Part shown: one piece after another, positions 46,432 through 55,430 of the stretch | Position numbering within the stretch: the stretch's first letter is position 1 | Layout of the letters: each line of letters begins with the position of its first letter | Assembly (NCBI GenBank): GCA_963822115.1 | Contig: CAWGGM010000004.1 | Location: forward strand, 186,001-250,000 | Source of the DNA: CAWDXG01 sp963822115 | GTDB taxonomy: Bacteria; Myxococcota_A; Polyangia; Polyangiales; Polyangiaceae | Direction of reading: 5' to 3' | Length of the DNA: 64,000 nt | Program-made: the position numbers and the translations under genes | Notes under the pieces: model-generated | Databases searched by the model: none | What the model was told of the DNA's origin: nothing | What the model saw: the letters and a program-made list of their open reading frames with translations, nothing else

Positions 46432-48282
46432 ATGCTTGCTCCAATCGCCCGCTTGTTCCATCGTGAAAGCCGGCTCCGCGCGGGCGCACTGGTCGCCGCG
46501 CTCGCGGCGGCCGGGCTGTTCGCGGCCTGCTCGAGCAGTCCCCAGGTCGTCGACGGCACGAAGGACGGAGGCGGCGGAAGCGCAGGCTACGAGGGAGGCA
46601 TCTGCCCCGCCGGGCAGTATGTCTGCGACGGCAACGTCTCCCATGCCTGCGACGGCAAGGGCGGCCAGCTCGACTCCACGGACTGCGCGGCGAAAGGACA
46701 GACCTGCGTCGACGTGCTCGGCTGTGTGACGTGCCTGCCGGGCCAGGCGAGCTGCAGCGGCGGCAAGGCCAAGGTCTGCCGGGAGGATGGCTCGGGCTTC
46801 GACGAGTTCGATTGCGATCCCTTGCAGGGCATGACGTGCGACCCCGACGGCTGCAAGGGTGCCTGCGCCCCACCGCAGCTCAAGGACAGCTACCTCGGCT
46901 GCGACTACTACCCGACGATGACGCCGAATCCGGTGTGGAGCGGCTTCGACTTCGCCGTGGCCGTGGCCAACGCGGGCACCCAGGCGACCGATGTGCACGT
47001 GACGCGCGGAACGACGGACGTGAAGACCGTCAATGTGGCGCCGGGCGCGCTGCAGGTGATCACACTGCCGTGGGTGAAGGAGCTCAAGGGCGGCGACGTG
47101 AACGCCTGCCAGCAGCCGCCCGAGCCCGGCGCCACGCGAGTGGTGAAGGGCGGGGCCTATCGCCTGCGCACCGATCAGCCGGTGACCGTGTACCAGCTCA
47201 GTCCGCTGAAATACCAGCTGTCGCCGGTACCCGCGGGCTGCCCGCTGGGCAAGGACTGCCCCGGCGGTTTCGGCAGCGATTGCCTGTCTTTCTCGAACGA
47301 CGCTTCGCTCCTGATGCCGGCCACCACGCTGACCGGAAACTACACATCGCTGGCCTGGCCGTCGCGGGACACCCGCGCGGGGTTCGTCGCGGTGACGGCA
47401 ACCCAGGACAACACCCAGGTGCAGCTCATCGGCAACGGGGCGTTCGCGGCCGGTGCCGGCATCGATTCACAGGGCAACGGCACCGTGACGCTCGCGCGCG
47501 GCGACGTGTTGCTCGCGCTGGCGGGGCACGGCGGCAGCGCGACGAACAGCTTCGGGCCGGATATCAGTGGGACGCGTATCAAGGCCTCGGCCCCGGTACA
47601 GGTCATCTCCGGACAATCGTGCGCGAACATCCCCAATCCGGACACGGGCGAGTGCGATCACATCGAGCACGCGATGCTGCCGAGCGAGACGCTGGGCAAG
47701 GACTACCTGGTGACGTTCCCCGCCGCACTCGCCAGCGTGTCACCACACGTGGTGCGCATCGAGGCCGTCGACAAGGACACGCACGTGACCTTCGACCCCG
47801 CGGTCCAGCCGCCCGCCACGCTACAACCGGGAACCGCGCCGCTCGAGCTGGACAACGTGAAACAGGATTTCCGCGTCCAATCCGACCAGCCGATCCTCAT
47901 CACACAGTACATGCAAGGCCAGACCTCGGTACCGAGCGGAGCGGGCGACCCCTCGATGGCGGTGGTGGTACCGACCGCGCAATACCGGACGAAGTACCTG
48001 TTCATCGCATCGAGCAGCTACGACACGAATTTCGTCAACGTGGTCGCACCCACCGGGAGCAGCATCACGCTGGACGGGACGAATCTGCCCGCCTCGGAGT
48101 TCTCGACGATCGGCGGATCGGGTTTCTCGGTGGCACGACACAAGCTGTCGCAGAGCGACGTACACAGCATCGAGTCCGACCAACCGTTCGGTATCGTGGT
48201 CTACGGCTACGGTCGCTACACCAGCTACATGTATCCGGGCGGGCTGGACTTGAAACGTATTGCCCCCCCTCCCATCTACTAG
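46432..48282 (+). CDS. Surface lipoprotein with IgGFc-binding-type domain
   Basis: 616 residues. Signal with lipobox FAAC near residue 33, a short Gly-rich linker, then Cys-rich modules (CPAGQYVCDGNVSHAC, CLPGQASCSGGKAKVC) of about 25 residues each. From about residue 145 a large beta-rich domain matches the IgGFc-binding N-terminal family that is common in myxobacteria: GFDFAVAVANAGTQATDV, YRLRTDQPVTVYQLSPLKYQ, LPATTLTGNY-like LMPATTLTGNYTSLAWP, YLVTFPAALASVSPHVVRI, and QPFGIVVYGYGRYTSY at the C-terminus. Adhesion to proteins or prey surface is plausible from the family name only. Confidence 0.85.
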   Translation: MLAPIARLFHRESRLRAGALVAALAAAGLFAACSSSPQVVDGTKDGGGGSAGYEGGICPAGQYVCDGNVSHACDGKGGQLDSTDCAAKGQTCVDVLGCVTCLPGQASCSGGKAKVCREDGSGFDEFDCDPLQGMTCDPDGCKGACAPPQLKDSYLGCDYYPTMTPNPVWSGFDFAVAVANAGTQATDVHVTRGTTDVKTVNVAPGALQVITLPWVKELKGGDVNACQQPPEPGATRVVKGGAYRLRTDQPVTVYQLSPLKYQLSPVPAGCPLGKDCPGGFGSDCLSFSNDASLLMPATTLTGNYTSLAWPSRDTRAGFVAVTATQDNTQVQLIGNGAFAAGAGIDSQGNGTVTLARGDVLLALAGHGGSATNSFGPDISGTRIKASAPVQVISGQSCANIPNPDTGECDHIEHAMLPSETLGKDYLVTFPAALASVSPHVVRIEAVDKDTHVTFDPAVQPPATLQPGTAPLELDNVKQDFRVQSDQPILITQYMQGQTSVPSGAGDPSMAVVVPTAQYRTKYLFIASSSYDTNFVNVVAPTGSSITLDGTNLPASEFSTIGGSGFSVARHKLSQSDVHSIESDQPFGIVVYGYGRYTSYMYPGGLDLKRIAPPPIY

Positions 48283-48433
48283 AAGGTAGGACAAGGTAGT
48301 CGGAGCTGCGACCCAAGATCCGTCAATACGAGAAAGTTTCATAATTCCCGGATACTCTTACCACGCGGGCTTCCTTGCAGAATCGAGAGCATCGAGCCCG
48401 CCTCGCGCGTCGTGAGACGCGAAGGAGGTCGCC

Positions 48434-50386
48434 ATGAGTGCTCCCGTGTCCGGAAGAGTTTCGAGAAGGCGTGCCCGGCTGCGGAGCGCAGCTCTGGTGT
48501 CGGTTTCAACCGCGCTGTTGTTGCTGATGCCGGCGTTCGGCTGCGGAGGCTCGGGCCAGACGAACCAGGGCAGCGGCAGCGGAGGTTCCGCTGCGAACGG
48601 TACCGGCGGCTCGGCTGCAGATGGTGGCATCGGCACCGGCGGCAGCGCGGCGAACGGTTCGGGCGGCGGTGCAGCCAGCGGCTCGGGCGGCGGTGCAGCC
48701 AGCGGCTCGGGCGGCGGTGCAGCCAGCGGCGGAGGCGGACCCATCGGAAGTGGCGGCAACAGCGGGTGTACACCGACCACCTGCGCCGACGCGAATGCCG
48801 CGTGCGGCAGCGTTCCCGATGGCTGCGGCGACACCCTCAAGTGCGGCACGTGCGGCAGCGGGAAGATCTGCGACTCCAAGCACCAGTGCATCTCGACCAA
48901 CGACGCCTGCACGCAGGCCGGCGTCGAGTGCGGAATCATCACCGACGTCTGCGGCGACCCGATCAACTGCGGTTCCTGCCCGGCCGGCGAAGTGTGCAAC
49001 GGTTCTACCGGGAAGTGCGGCCCATGCCAGCCGATCACCTGCCAGAGCGTGAAGCTCTGCGGCACCAACTCCGATGGCTGCGGCGGCTCCATCGACTGCG
49101 GCGCGTGCGGCTCCGGGATGGCCTGCGACAAGGTCACCCACACCTGCGAGACCTGCCAGAAGACGACCTGCGCCGCCCAGAATGCCGAGTGCGGCACGAT
49201 CTCCGACGGCTGCGGCGCCACGTTGAACTGCGGCGGCTGCCCGCAGGGTGAGACCTGCATTGGCAATGTCTGCAAGCCGCCACCGCCTCCAGCCGAGTGC
49301 CAGAACCAGGGCAAGAACTGCGGCACCATTGTCAACAGCTGTACCGGGCAGAAGCTGAACTGCGGCAGTTGTCTGCCGGGCGAGGTCTGCTCGAACAACG
49401 TGTGCACGGCCTGCGTGCCCAAGACCTGTGCGGAGCTGGGCGTCCAGTGCGGATCAGCGAACGACGGCTGCGGCGGAACGCTCTCGTGTGGAAACTGCAA
49501 GGTCGGCGACAAGTGCAACAAGAACCAGTGCTGCACCCCGACGACCTGCAAGGCCCAGGGCAAGGACTGCGGGCACATCTCGGACGGCTGCGGCGGGACA
49601 CTGGACTGCGGCAACTGCTCGAACAACGAGAAGTGCGGGGGCGGCGGCACTGCCAACGTGTGCTCGCCCTGCGTGCCGAGGACATGCAGCGGCGAGGGCC
49701 TGACCTGCGGCACCCACTCCAACGGCTGCGGCGGGCAGATCGATTGCGGCACGTGCGCGACCAACGAGAGCTGCGAGAAGGGACAGTGTTGCGCGCCCAC
49801 CACCTGCGCGGCCGAGGGGAAGGACTGCGGTCAGATCTCCGACGGCTGCGGCGGGACGCTCGATTGCGGCACGTGTAGCAACGGCGACGTGTGCGGCGGC
49901 GGCGGAACCGCCAACGTGTGCGCGCCCTGCGTGCCCAAGACCTGCACCGACGTGGGTGCAGAGTGCGGCATGGCCAGCGACACCTGCGGTGGCCAGATCA
50001 ACTGCGGCAACTGCACCACCGGCCTGCCCTGTTACAAGAACCGCTGTTGTACGCCCACCACCTGCTCCGCGGCAGGCGCCCAGTGCGGCACCATTTCCGA
50101 TACCTGCGGCGGGCAGCTGGATTGCGGCGCGTGCGGCAGCGGACAGGTCTGCCGCTCCAATCATACCTGCTGCACGAAGAAGACCTGCGCCGGCATCGGC
50201 CGCTCCTGCGGCACGGCTGCCGACGGCTGCGGCGGCACCCTGAACTGCGGCGCGTGCCCCGGCACCCAGGTCTGCCTCGCCAACGGCACGTGCTGCGCGC
50301 CTATCGATTGCACCACAAACTGCGGCTACACCGGACCCGACGGCTGCGGCGGCACCGTCACCTGCCCGGCCTGCCCGCCCAACTGA
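48434..50386 (+). CDS. Cys-rich 13-repeat surface lipoprotein
   Basis: 650 residues. Signal LVSVSTALLLLMPAFGC, then a Gly/Ser/Ala linker, then about 13 repeats of 40-45 residues with consensus PxTC...G..CG..SDGCGGTLDCG.C..G..C....C. For example CGTISDGCGATLNCGGC, CGHISDGCGGTLDCGNC, CGQISDGCGGTLDCGTC. Each unit has about six Cys, giving roughly 80 cysteines overall. The last unit is truncated and ends CPACPPN. A strong GGAGG precedes the ATG. Such repeats occur in myxobacterial secreted proteins; the function is unknown. Confidence 0.9.
   Translation: MSAPVSGRVSRRRARLRSAALVSVSTALLLLMPAFGCGGSGQTNQGSGSGGSAANGTGGSAADGGIGTGGSAANGSGGGAASGSGGGAASGSGGGAASGGGGPIGSGGNSGCTPTTCADANAACGSVPDGCGDTLKCGTCGSGKICDSKHQCISTNDACTQAGVECGIITDVCGDPINCGSCPAGEVCNGSTGKCGPCQPITCQSVKLCGTNSDGCGGSIDCGACGSGMACDKVTHTCETCQKTTCAAQNAECGTISDGCGATLNCGGCPQGETCIGNVCKPPPPPAECQNQGKNCGTIVNSCTGQKLNCGSCLPGEVCSNNVCTACVPKTCAELGVQCGSANDGCGGTLSCGNCKVGDKCNKNQCCTPTTCKAQGKDCGHISDGCGGTLDCGNCSNNEKCGGGGTANVCSPCVPRTCSGEGLTCGTHSNGCGGQIDCGTCATNESCEKGQCCAPTTCAAEGKDCGQISDGCGGTLDCGTCSNGDVCGGGGTANVCAPCVPKTCTDVGAECGMASDTCGGQINCGNCTTGLPCYKNRCCTPTTCSAAGAQCGTISDTCGGQLDCGACGSGQVCRSNHTCCTKKTCAGIGRSCGTAADGCGGTLNCGACPGTQVCLANGTCCAPIDCTTNCGYTGPDGCGGTVTCPACPPN
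48653..48735. repeat. 24-bp tandem repeat in the linker
   Basis: Unit GGCTCGGGCGGCGGTGCAGC plus CAGC occurs about three times, encoding GSGGGAAS. Confidence 0.85.
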
Positions 50387-50402
50387 TCGACGAAAGGCAA
50401 TC

Positions 50403-52259
50403 TTGAGACGGACAACTCCGGGGCTCACGCTTCTGGCATTGCTGACCGCGCTGTTCCTGCTGCCGGCTTGCGGCGGCGGGAAAGGCAGCGGCGGAAGCTC
50501 CAGTGCCGGGGCCGGTGGCAGTGCCGGGGCCGGTGGCAGTAGCGGTATGGGGCAGCGCTACGGTACCTGCAGCGTCGATCGATGGTGCTGGGAGCGACCT
50601 TCACCCCAGGGCAATCGCCTGTATGGCGCGTGGGCCGACCAGCTCATCAACGTCTGGGTGGTCGGAGCGAACGGCGTGATTCTGCATCACGACGGCGTGA
50701 ACTGGAGCGGCATGTACGCGCCCTCGCATAGCGATCTGCACAGTGTGTGGGGCAGCGGGCCGTCGGACATCTGGGCCGTGGGCAACGACAGCACGGTGGT
50801 GCACTACGACGGCAAGAGCTGGTCGAGCTTCGACGTGGAACCCGCCAGCGACGCGGGAACGCCGCCGACGCACAACTTCTGGGCGGTGACCGGCACGGGA
50901 CCGGACAACGTCTGGGTGTTCGGCGGCGGCGGCGTCATCTACCACTACGACGGGAGCAAGTGGACGAGCGACACCAGCCCGGTCACCACAACGCTGCTGT
51001 CCGCCTGGGCGGCTCCGGGAGGCGACGTGTGGGCCGTCGGGGCCCAGGGCAAGATCATCCACTACGACGGCACGAGCTGGAAGGCGCAGGCCAGCGGCCA
51101 GACGGCTTCGCTGTACGCAGTTCGCGGCAACAGCGCGAGCGATGTGTGGGCCACGGGCAGCAACGTGATGCTGCACTACGACGGCACGAGCTGGAAGAAC
51201 GGCGCGGCGGGCGCGCCGGCCGGCACCATCAGCGGTGCGGTCGCGCTGGCTCTCGACGGAAAGGAAGTCTGGGAATTCGGCGGCGGTGGGCACGCCGCGC
51301 GCTACGACGGCAGTACCTGGACCGCTCTGGATACCGGCATCACCGACGAGCTCTGGGGCGCCACCCGGCTCGAATCGGGCAAGGTGCTCGCCGTCGGCGA
51401 TCACGGTGCGCTGCTCTACTACGCCGGCGACAAGCGCGCGCAGCTGACAGGCGGCGGTGTGAAGAACCATCTGGCCATCGGCGGTACCAGCGGCAGCGAC
51501 GTGTGGGTCGTGGGCGACGAGGTGCTGCACTTCGACGGCCAGAAATGGAGCGTCGTCGACACGAAGAACCCGCGCTCGCTCTACGGCGTCGAGGCCACCG
51601 CCAAGGACAGCGCCTTCGCAGTGGGCACAGGCGGCACCATCCTCTCCTGGGACGGCTCCACGTGGAGCGACGTGGTCAGTGGCACCGGCTCGTGGCTTCG
51701 CGGCGTGTGGGCCGATGGCCAGGGCACGGCGTTCGCCGTCGGCGCGTCGGGAACCATCGTCAAGCTTTCGAGCGTCGCCGGCTGGAGCAAGCTCGCGAGC
51801 GGCGTCGGTGCGAACCTGAACGCCGTCTGGGGCGCCGACGCGAGCCGCGTCTGGGCAGTCGGCGACGGCGGCACCGTCCTCGGCTGGGATACCGTCAAAT
51901 GGACCAAGGTGAGCGTCAGCTACGAAGCGGGTGCCGCTCCGTCACTGCGAGCTGTCTGGGGCAATAGCGCGGACAGCGTGTGGGCCGTTGGCTCGGACGG
52001 CAGCGTGCTCCACTACGACGGAACGAGCTGGACCGAACAGGCCGGAGGCGAAACCTACTCGCTGAACGCCGTCTGGGGCAGCTCCGGCGCCAACGTGTGG
52101 GCCGCAGGTACCGGCGGCACACTCCTGCACTTCGACGGCACGAGCTGGACGCCCTCGGTGAGCGGCACCAACGTAACGCTCGACGGCCTGTGGGGGAGCG
52201 GCCCCGGCAACGTGCGCGCGGTCGGCGAGGACGGGCTGATCCTCCACTATCAGCCCTGA
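50403..52259 (+). CDS. WAVG-type beta-propeller lipoprotein
   Basis: 618 residues from TTG, with AAAGG upstream at suitable distance and lipobox LLPAC near residue 22. After a short Gly/Ser linker, about twelve repeats of 45 residues occur with the pattern W.xVWGSG..D.WAVG..G.xxHYDG..W (e.g. SVWGSGPSDIWAVGNDST, AVWGNSADSVWAVGSDGS, AVWGSSGANVWAAGTGGT, HYDGTSWKAQ). These resemble BNR/Kelch-like blades and should form one or two propellers. Common in myxobacteria; binding partner unknown. Starts 16 bp after the previous gene, so may share a transcript. Confidence 0.9.
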   Translation: MRRTTPGLTLLALLTALFLLPACGGGKGSGGSSSAGAGGSAGAGGSSGMGQRYGTCSVDRWCWERPSPQGNRLYGAWADQLINVWVVGANGVILHHDGVNWSGMYAPSHSDLHSVWGSGPSDIWAVGNDSTVVHYDGKSWSSFDVEPASDAGTPPTHNFWAVTGTGPDNVWVFGGGGVIYHYDGSKWTSDTSPVTTTLLSAWAAPGGDVWAVGAQGKIIHYDGTSWKAQASGQTASLYAVRGNSASDVWATGSNVMLHYDGTSWKNGAAGAPAGTISGAVALALDGKEVWEFGGGGHAARYDGSTWTALDTGITDELWGATRLESGKVLAVGDHGALLYYAGDKRAQLTGGGVKNHLAIGGTSGSDVWVVGDEVLHFDGQKWSVVDTKNPRSLYGVEATAKDSAFAVGTGGTILSWDGSTWSDVVSGTGSWLRGVWADGQGTAFAVGASGTIVKLSSVAGWSKLASGVGANLNAVWGADASRVWAVGDGGTVLGWDTVKWTKVSVSYEAGAAPSLRAVWGNSADSVWAVGSDGSVLHYDGTSWTEQAGGETYSLNAVWGSSGANVWAAGTGGTLLHFDGTSWTPSVSGTNVTLDGLWGSGPGNVRAVGEDGLILHYQP

Positions 52260-52366
52260 GCCAAATCCAGCGGCGCCGCATCCAGCGTCGATTCCGCATC
52301 AACGACGCACCCCCTTGCGGCAAGACGCTTCGCCGCGTATGGCACGTAGCGTCAAAAAAGGACCCC

Positions 52367-53578
52367 ATGAGCGAAAAAGAGCACGAAAACCGCATCGTCC
52401 TCCACATTGCCGGTACCGACCGCCCCGGCGTCACGGCGCGCCTGGCCGAGACCATCGCCGAAGAGAACGCCCAGCTGGTCAACATCGGCCAGTCGGCGTT
52501 GAACGGCTACCTGATGCTGTCGGCCATCGTCGACATCCCGCCGAACAGCAACGCTCTGCGTCGCATCCTGTTCGACGTGGCCGAGCAGGGGCTCAGGCTG
52601 GAGGTCAGCGCGTTCCGCCCGCAGATCGAGACGCGCCCCGCGGAGATGCCGGGCCTGTGCGTCACGGTGCTGGGCGACCTCGCACACGGCACCGCGGTCG
52701 CCGCCCTGACCCGTTTCATGGCCTCGCGCGGCATGAACATCCACGAGATCCGCTCGCTCAGCGAAGAGGGGCTGAGTGGCCTCGAGCTGATCGCGGACGT
52801 GGATCCGGGCAAGGAGCTCGACGAGCTGGGCTTTGCCGACCTGCGCGGCGCCTTCCTCAAGCTTGGCAAGGACCTCGGCGTCGACCTGGCGGTGCAGAAG
52901 GACGATATCTTCCGTCGCAACAAGCGGCTGGTGTGCATGGACGTGGACTCGACCTTCGTGAAGGGCGAGTTCATCAACGAGCTGGCGGACCTGGTGGGCG
53001 TCAAGGAACAGGTCGCCGCCATCACCGCCCGGGCGATGCGCGGAGAGCTCGACTTCAAGCAGGCTCTGGCCGAACGCGTGAAGCTGCTCGAAGGGCTGCC
53101 CATGCAGAAAGCCCAGGAGCTCGGCGACAAGCTCGAGCTCACCCCCGGCGCCAAGAGTTTCGTGCGCACGCTCAAGAGCCTGGGCTTCCGCGTCGGGCTG
53201 GTCAGCGGCGGCTTCGATTTCTTCGTCGAGGAGCTGAAGACGCGCTTCGGTCTGGACTTCGCCTTCGCCAACGAGCTGGAAGCGAAGGACGGCATCCTCA
53301 CCGGGCGCGTGAAGGGCACCGTCGTCGACGCCGAGCGCAAGGCACAGGTCCTGCGCGACATGGCCAAGGTCTACAAGTGCCGGCTGGAGCAGACGGTCGC
53401 CATTGGCGACGGCGCCAATGACATGTTCATGCTGCAGACTGCGGGCCTCGGCATCGCCTTCCGCGCGAAACCCAAGTTGCAGGAAGTGGCCGACATGAGC
53501 CTCAACCATCACGAGCGGCTGGACACGCTGCTGTTCCTGATGGGCTTCAACGCGCGCGACCTGCGCAGCGTCGAGTAG
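52367..53578 (+). CDS. serB: Phosphoserine phosphatase with N-terminal ACT domains
   Basis: 403 residues. N-terminal ACT-type domains (about 1-90, HIAGTDRPGVTARLAETI; about 95-170, GMNIHEIRSLS) precede a HAD phosphatase: motif I DVDSTFVKGEF with nucleophile Asp, motif II LVSGGFDFF, and motif III with AIGDGANDMFML. It hydrolyses phosphoserine in serine synthesis, with ACT domains expected to sense an amino acid. ATG 52367 is preceded by AAAAAAGGAC; the longer in-frame region overlaps the propeller gene and is not coding-like. Confidence 0.95.
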   Translation: MSEKEHENRIVLHIAGTDRPGVTARLAETIAEENAQLVNIGQSALNGYLMLSAIVDIPPNSNALRRILFDVAEQGLRLEVSAFRPQIETRPAEMPGLCVTVLGDLAHGTAVAALTRFMASRGMNIHEIRSLSEEGLSGLELIADVDPGKELDELGFADLRGAFLKLGKDLGVDLAVQKDDIFRRNKRLVCMDVDSTFVKGEFINELADLVGVKEQVAAITARAMRGELDFKQALAERVKLLEGLPMQKAQELGDKLELTPGAKSFVRTLKSLGFRVGLVSGGFDFFVEELKTRFGLDFAFANELEAKDGILTGRVKGTVVDAERKAQVLRDMAKVYKCRLEQTVAIGDGANDMFMLQTAGLGIAFRAKPKLQEVADMSLNHHERLDTLLFLMGFNARDLRSVE

Positions 53579-53586
53579 GCGCTATC

Positions 53587-54084
53587 TCACGGGTAGTAGC
53601 ACTTCACCGTGATGCCGCCGCTCTGGTCGTCGCAGGTGCAGGCCGGCGAATAGGGATTGTCGGCGTGGGCGCCGACGCAGGCGCAGGAGGGTGCACCCAC
53701 GCACTCTGTCGGCAGCGGGATGCATTTCGTCGACCCCGCGTCGCTGCACGACAAGGCTGCATCCGGTGTCGAGCCGAAAACGGGCGACGCGCCCGCGTAG
53801 TCGATGTGGCAGTAGTGCGTGCTCCCGTCACAGCACACGCCGTCGCAGTCGAACACGCCCGCGTCGATGGTTCCGGAGTCGGGCCAGGGGTTCCGGGTCG
53901 CGTCCGCGCCCGCGTCGAGACCCTGCGAGCCCCCAGCGTTCCCAGCGCCCCCGCCCGCTTCGACGCCTGCGTCGCTGGCTGCCGCGCCGCCTGCCCCGCC
54001 CGCGCCGCTGGACGCGCTGCTCGACGAGCCGCACGCCGTGGTCAGCACCAGCAGAAGGACGGCACCAGAACCCCGACGCACCAT
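53587..54084 (-). CDS. Cys-rich lipoprotein
   Basis: 165 residues. Signal MVRRGSGAVLLLVLTTAC, then Ser/Ala/Gly/Asp linker of about 55 residues with repeated DAG-type units, then CDGVCCDGSTHYCHIDYAG, CSDAGSTKCIPLPTEC, SCACVGAHAD and CTCDDQSGG, with eleven or twelve Cys. It converges with serB, 8 bp apart. The C-terminal Cys pattern differs from the 13-repeat protein, so it is a separate family. Function unknown. A longer start at 54114 would add ten residues before the signal. Confidence 0.8.
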   Translation of the reverse strand: MVRRGSGAVLLLVLTTACGSSSSASSGAGGAGGAAASDAGVEAGGGAGNAGGSQGLDAGADATRNPWPDSGTIDAGVFDCDGVCCDGSTHYCHIDYAGASPVFGSTPDAALSCSDAGSTKCIPLPTECVGAPSCACVGAHADNPYSPACTCDDQSGGITVKCYYP

Positions 54085-54149
54085 GCGGAGATCATGCGCT
54101 GACCCGCGCCGCAAGTCACGAGTCGATTTTTATGGTTAGGTACGGAGCC

Positions 54150-54545
54150 ATGCGCCGTGCAGAGTTCCGCGACGAAGAGGGATCCGTGCACGCCAGCGAG
54201 CCGCAAGCCGGCGTGCTCCACTACGTCGTGGAGGGCCGCCTCAGCCCCGGGCTCGTGGAGCGTTTCATCGAGTTCGCCGAGCAGAGCCCGGGCGACAAGA
54301 TGCGCTTCTTCCACGACTGGTGGGAAGTCGACGGCTACGACAACCAGGCGCGCTACACGCTCACCAGCTGGTCTCTGAAGCACCGCAAACAGATCGAGAG
54401 CGCGGACATCCTGACTCGCTCGAAGATCGTCAAGATGGGCGTGTCCGTCGGCAATATCGCACTCGGCGGCCTCGCCAAGCTGCACGACAGCCCGGCCAGC
54501 TTCCGCCAGGCGCTGCTGGCAGCGACGGGCAACACCAAGACGTAG
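54150..54545 (+). CDS. Small protein, possible STAS/SpoIIAA-like fold
   Basis: 131 residues. MRRAEFRDEEGSVHASEP, then VLHYVVEGRLSPGLVERFIEF and a core MRFFHDWWEVDGYDNQARY. The strand-helix pattern resembles STAS/SpoIIAA-like domains, but no phosphorylatable Ser/Thr loop is obvious. C-terminal half: LTRSKIVKMGVSVGNIALGG. GGAG lies four bases before the ATG 54150; ATG 54132 is an alternative. Probably cytoplasmic. Followed by the acyltransferase gene after about 39 bp. Confidence 0.65.
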   Translation: MRRAEFRDEEGSVHASEPQAGVLHYVVEGRLSPGLVERFIEFAEQSPGDKMRFFHDWWEVDGYDNQARYTLTSWSLKHRKQIESADILTRSKIVKMGVSVGNIALGGLAKLHDSPASFRQALLAATGNTKT

Positions 54546-54584
54546 CCGATCCGCTCCAGAGCCGGAACCGCTACACTGGCGGAG

Positions 54585-55430
54585 ATGAGCACCCGCCCCT
54601 ACCGCCGCTGGGAAGCACTGCTCGACCGCTTCGTGGACGACGAGCTGTCCGAGCGTGTGGAGCGTGCCGGTCTCGGGGTCAACGAATACGGCTACGACCG
54701 CTGGGGTGCATCGACCGCTGCGGCGCGCCGGGCGCTGTCGCTGTTGAAGGTGCTGTACCAGCGCTACTTCCGCGTAGAGACGCGCGGGCTCGAAAAGGTC
54801 CCCGAGGGCCGTGTGCTCCTGATCTCCAACCACAGCGCGCAGCTCGCCTACGACGGCATGCTGATCGCGGGGGCGATGTTGATGGAGGCCGAGCCGCCAC
54901 GATTCGTGCGGACGATGATCGAGCGCTTCTTCGCCGAGCCGCCCTTCGTCAACCTGTTCATGACGCGCATGGGCCAGCTCATCGGTCTACCGTCGCACGC
55001 GCGGCGCCTGCTCACCGAGGAAGAAGCCGCGGTACTGGTCTTTCCCGAAGGCGAGCGCGGCGGCGGCAAGGTGTGGAAGGACCGCTACAAGATCATGGGC
55101 TTCGGACAGGGCTTCCTCAGGCTGGCTCTGGAAACGGAGACGCCCATCGTGCCGATCGGCTTCGTGGGCGGCGAGGAAATGTGCCCGAGCCTGAGCCGCA
55201 TGGAGCCGCTCGCCAAGCTGTTTGGTGTGCCGTACATCCCGCTGACGCCCACGATCCTGCCCCTGCCGCTGCCGGTGAAGGTCCTGATCAACTTCGGTGA
55301 ACCGATCCGCTTCGAAGGCACAGGGAACGAGGAGGACGAGGTGATCCGCCCCATGGTCGAGCGGGTGGAACGCGAAGTGAAGGCGCTGATCGACGAGGGG
55401 CTCGAGCTCCGGCAGGGAGTCTTCACGTGA
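54585..55430 (+). CDS. PlsC-like acyltransferase
   Basis: 281 residues. Catalytic motif HX4D as LISNHSAQLAYDGMLI (about residue 90) and FPEGERGGGK near 150, as in lysophosphatidic acid acyltransferases. A Gly-rich stretch VPIGFVGGEEMCPSLSRM and a C-terminal acidic helix follow. It should transfer acyl groups to a lipid or a glycan lipid. The stop overlaps the GTG start of the next epimerase gene. An analogous epimerase/acyltransferase pair occurs in mycobacteria (Rv0501/Rv0502, from memory), which suggests a shared unknown pathway. Confidence 0.85.
   Translation: MSTRPYRRWEALLDRFVDDELSERVERAGLGVNEYGYDRWGASTAAARRALSLLKVLYQRYFRVETRGLEKVPEGRVLLISNHSAQLAYDGMLIAGAMLMEAEPPRFVRTMIERFFAEPPFVNLFMTRMGQLIGLPSHARRLLTEEEAAVLVFPEGERGGGKVWKDRYKIMGFGQGFLRLALETETPIVPIGFVGGEEMCPSLSRMEPLAKLFGVPYIPLTPTILPLPLPVKVLINFGEPIRFEGTGNEEDEVIRPMVERVEREVKALIDEGLELRQGVFT

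Noticed and set aside
48300..48365. AT-rich stretch with a CATAAT box before the Cys-repeat gene
   Set aside because: Promoter-like, but no matching -35 element at proper spacing; not listed as a feature.
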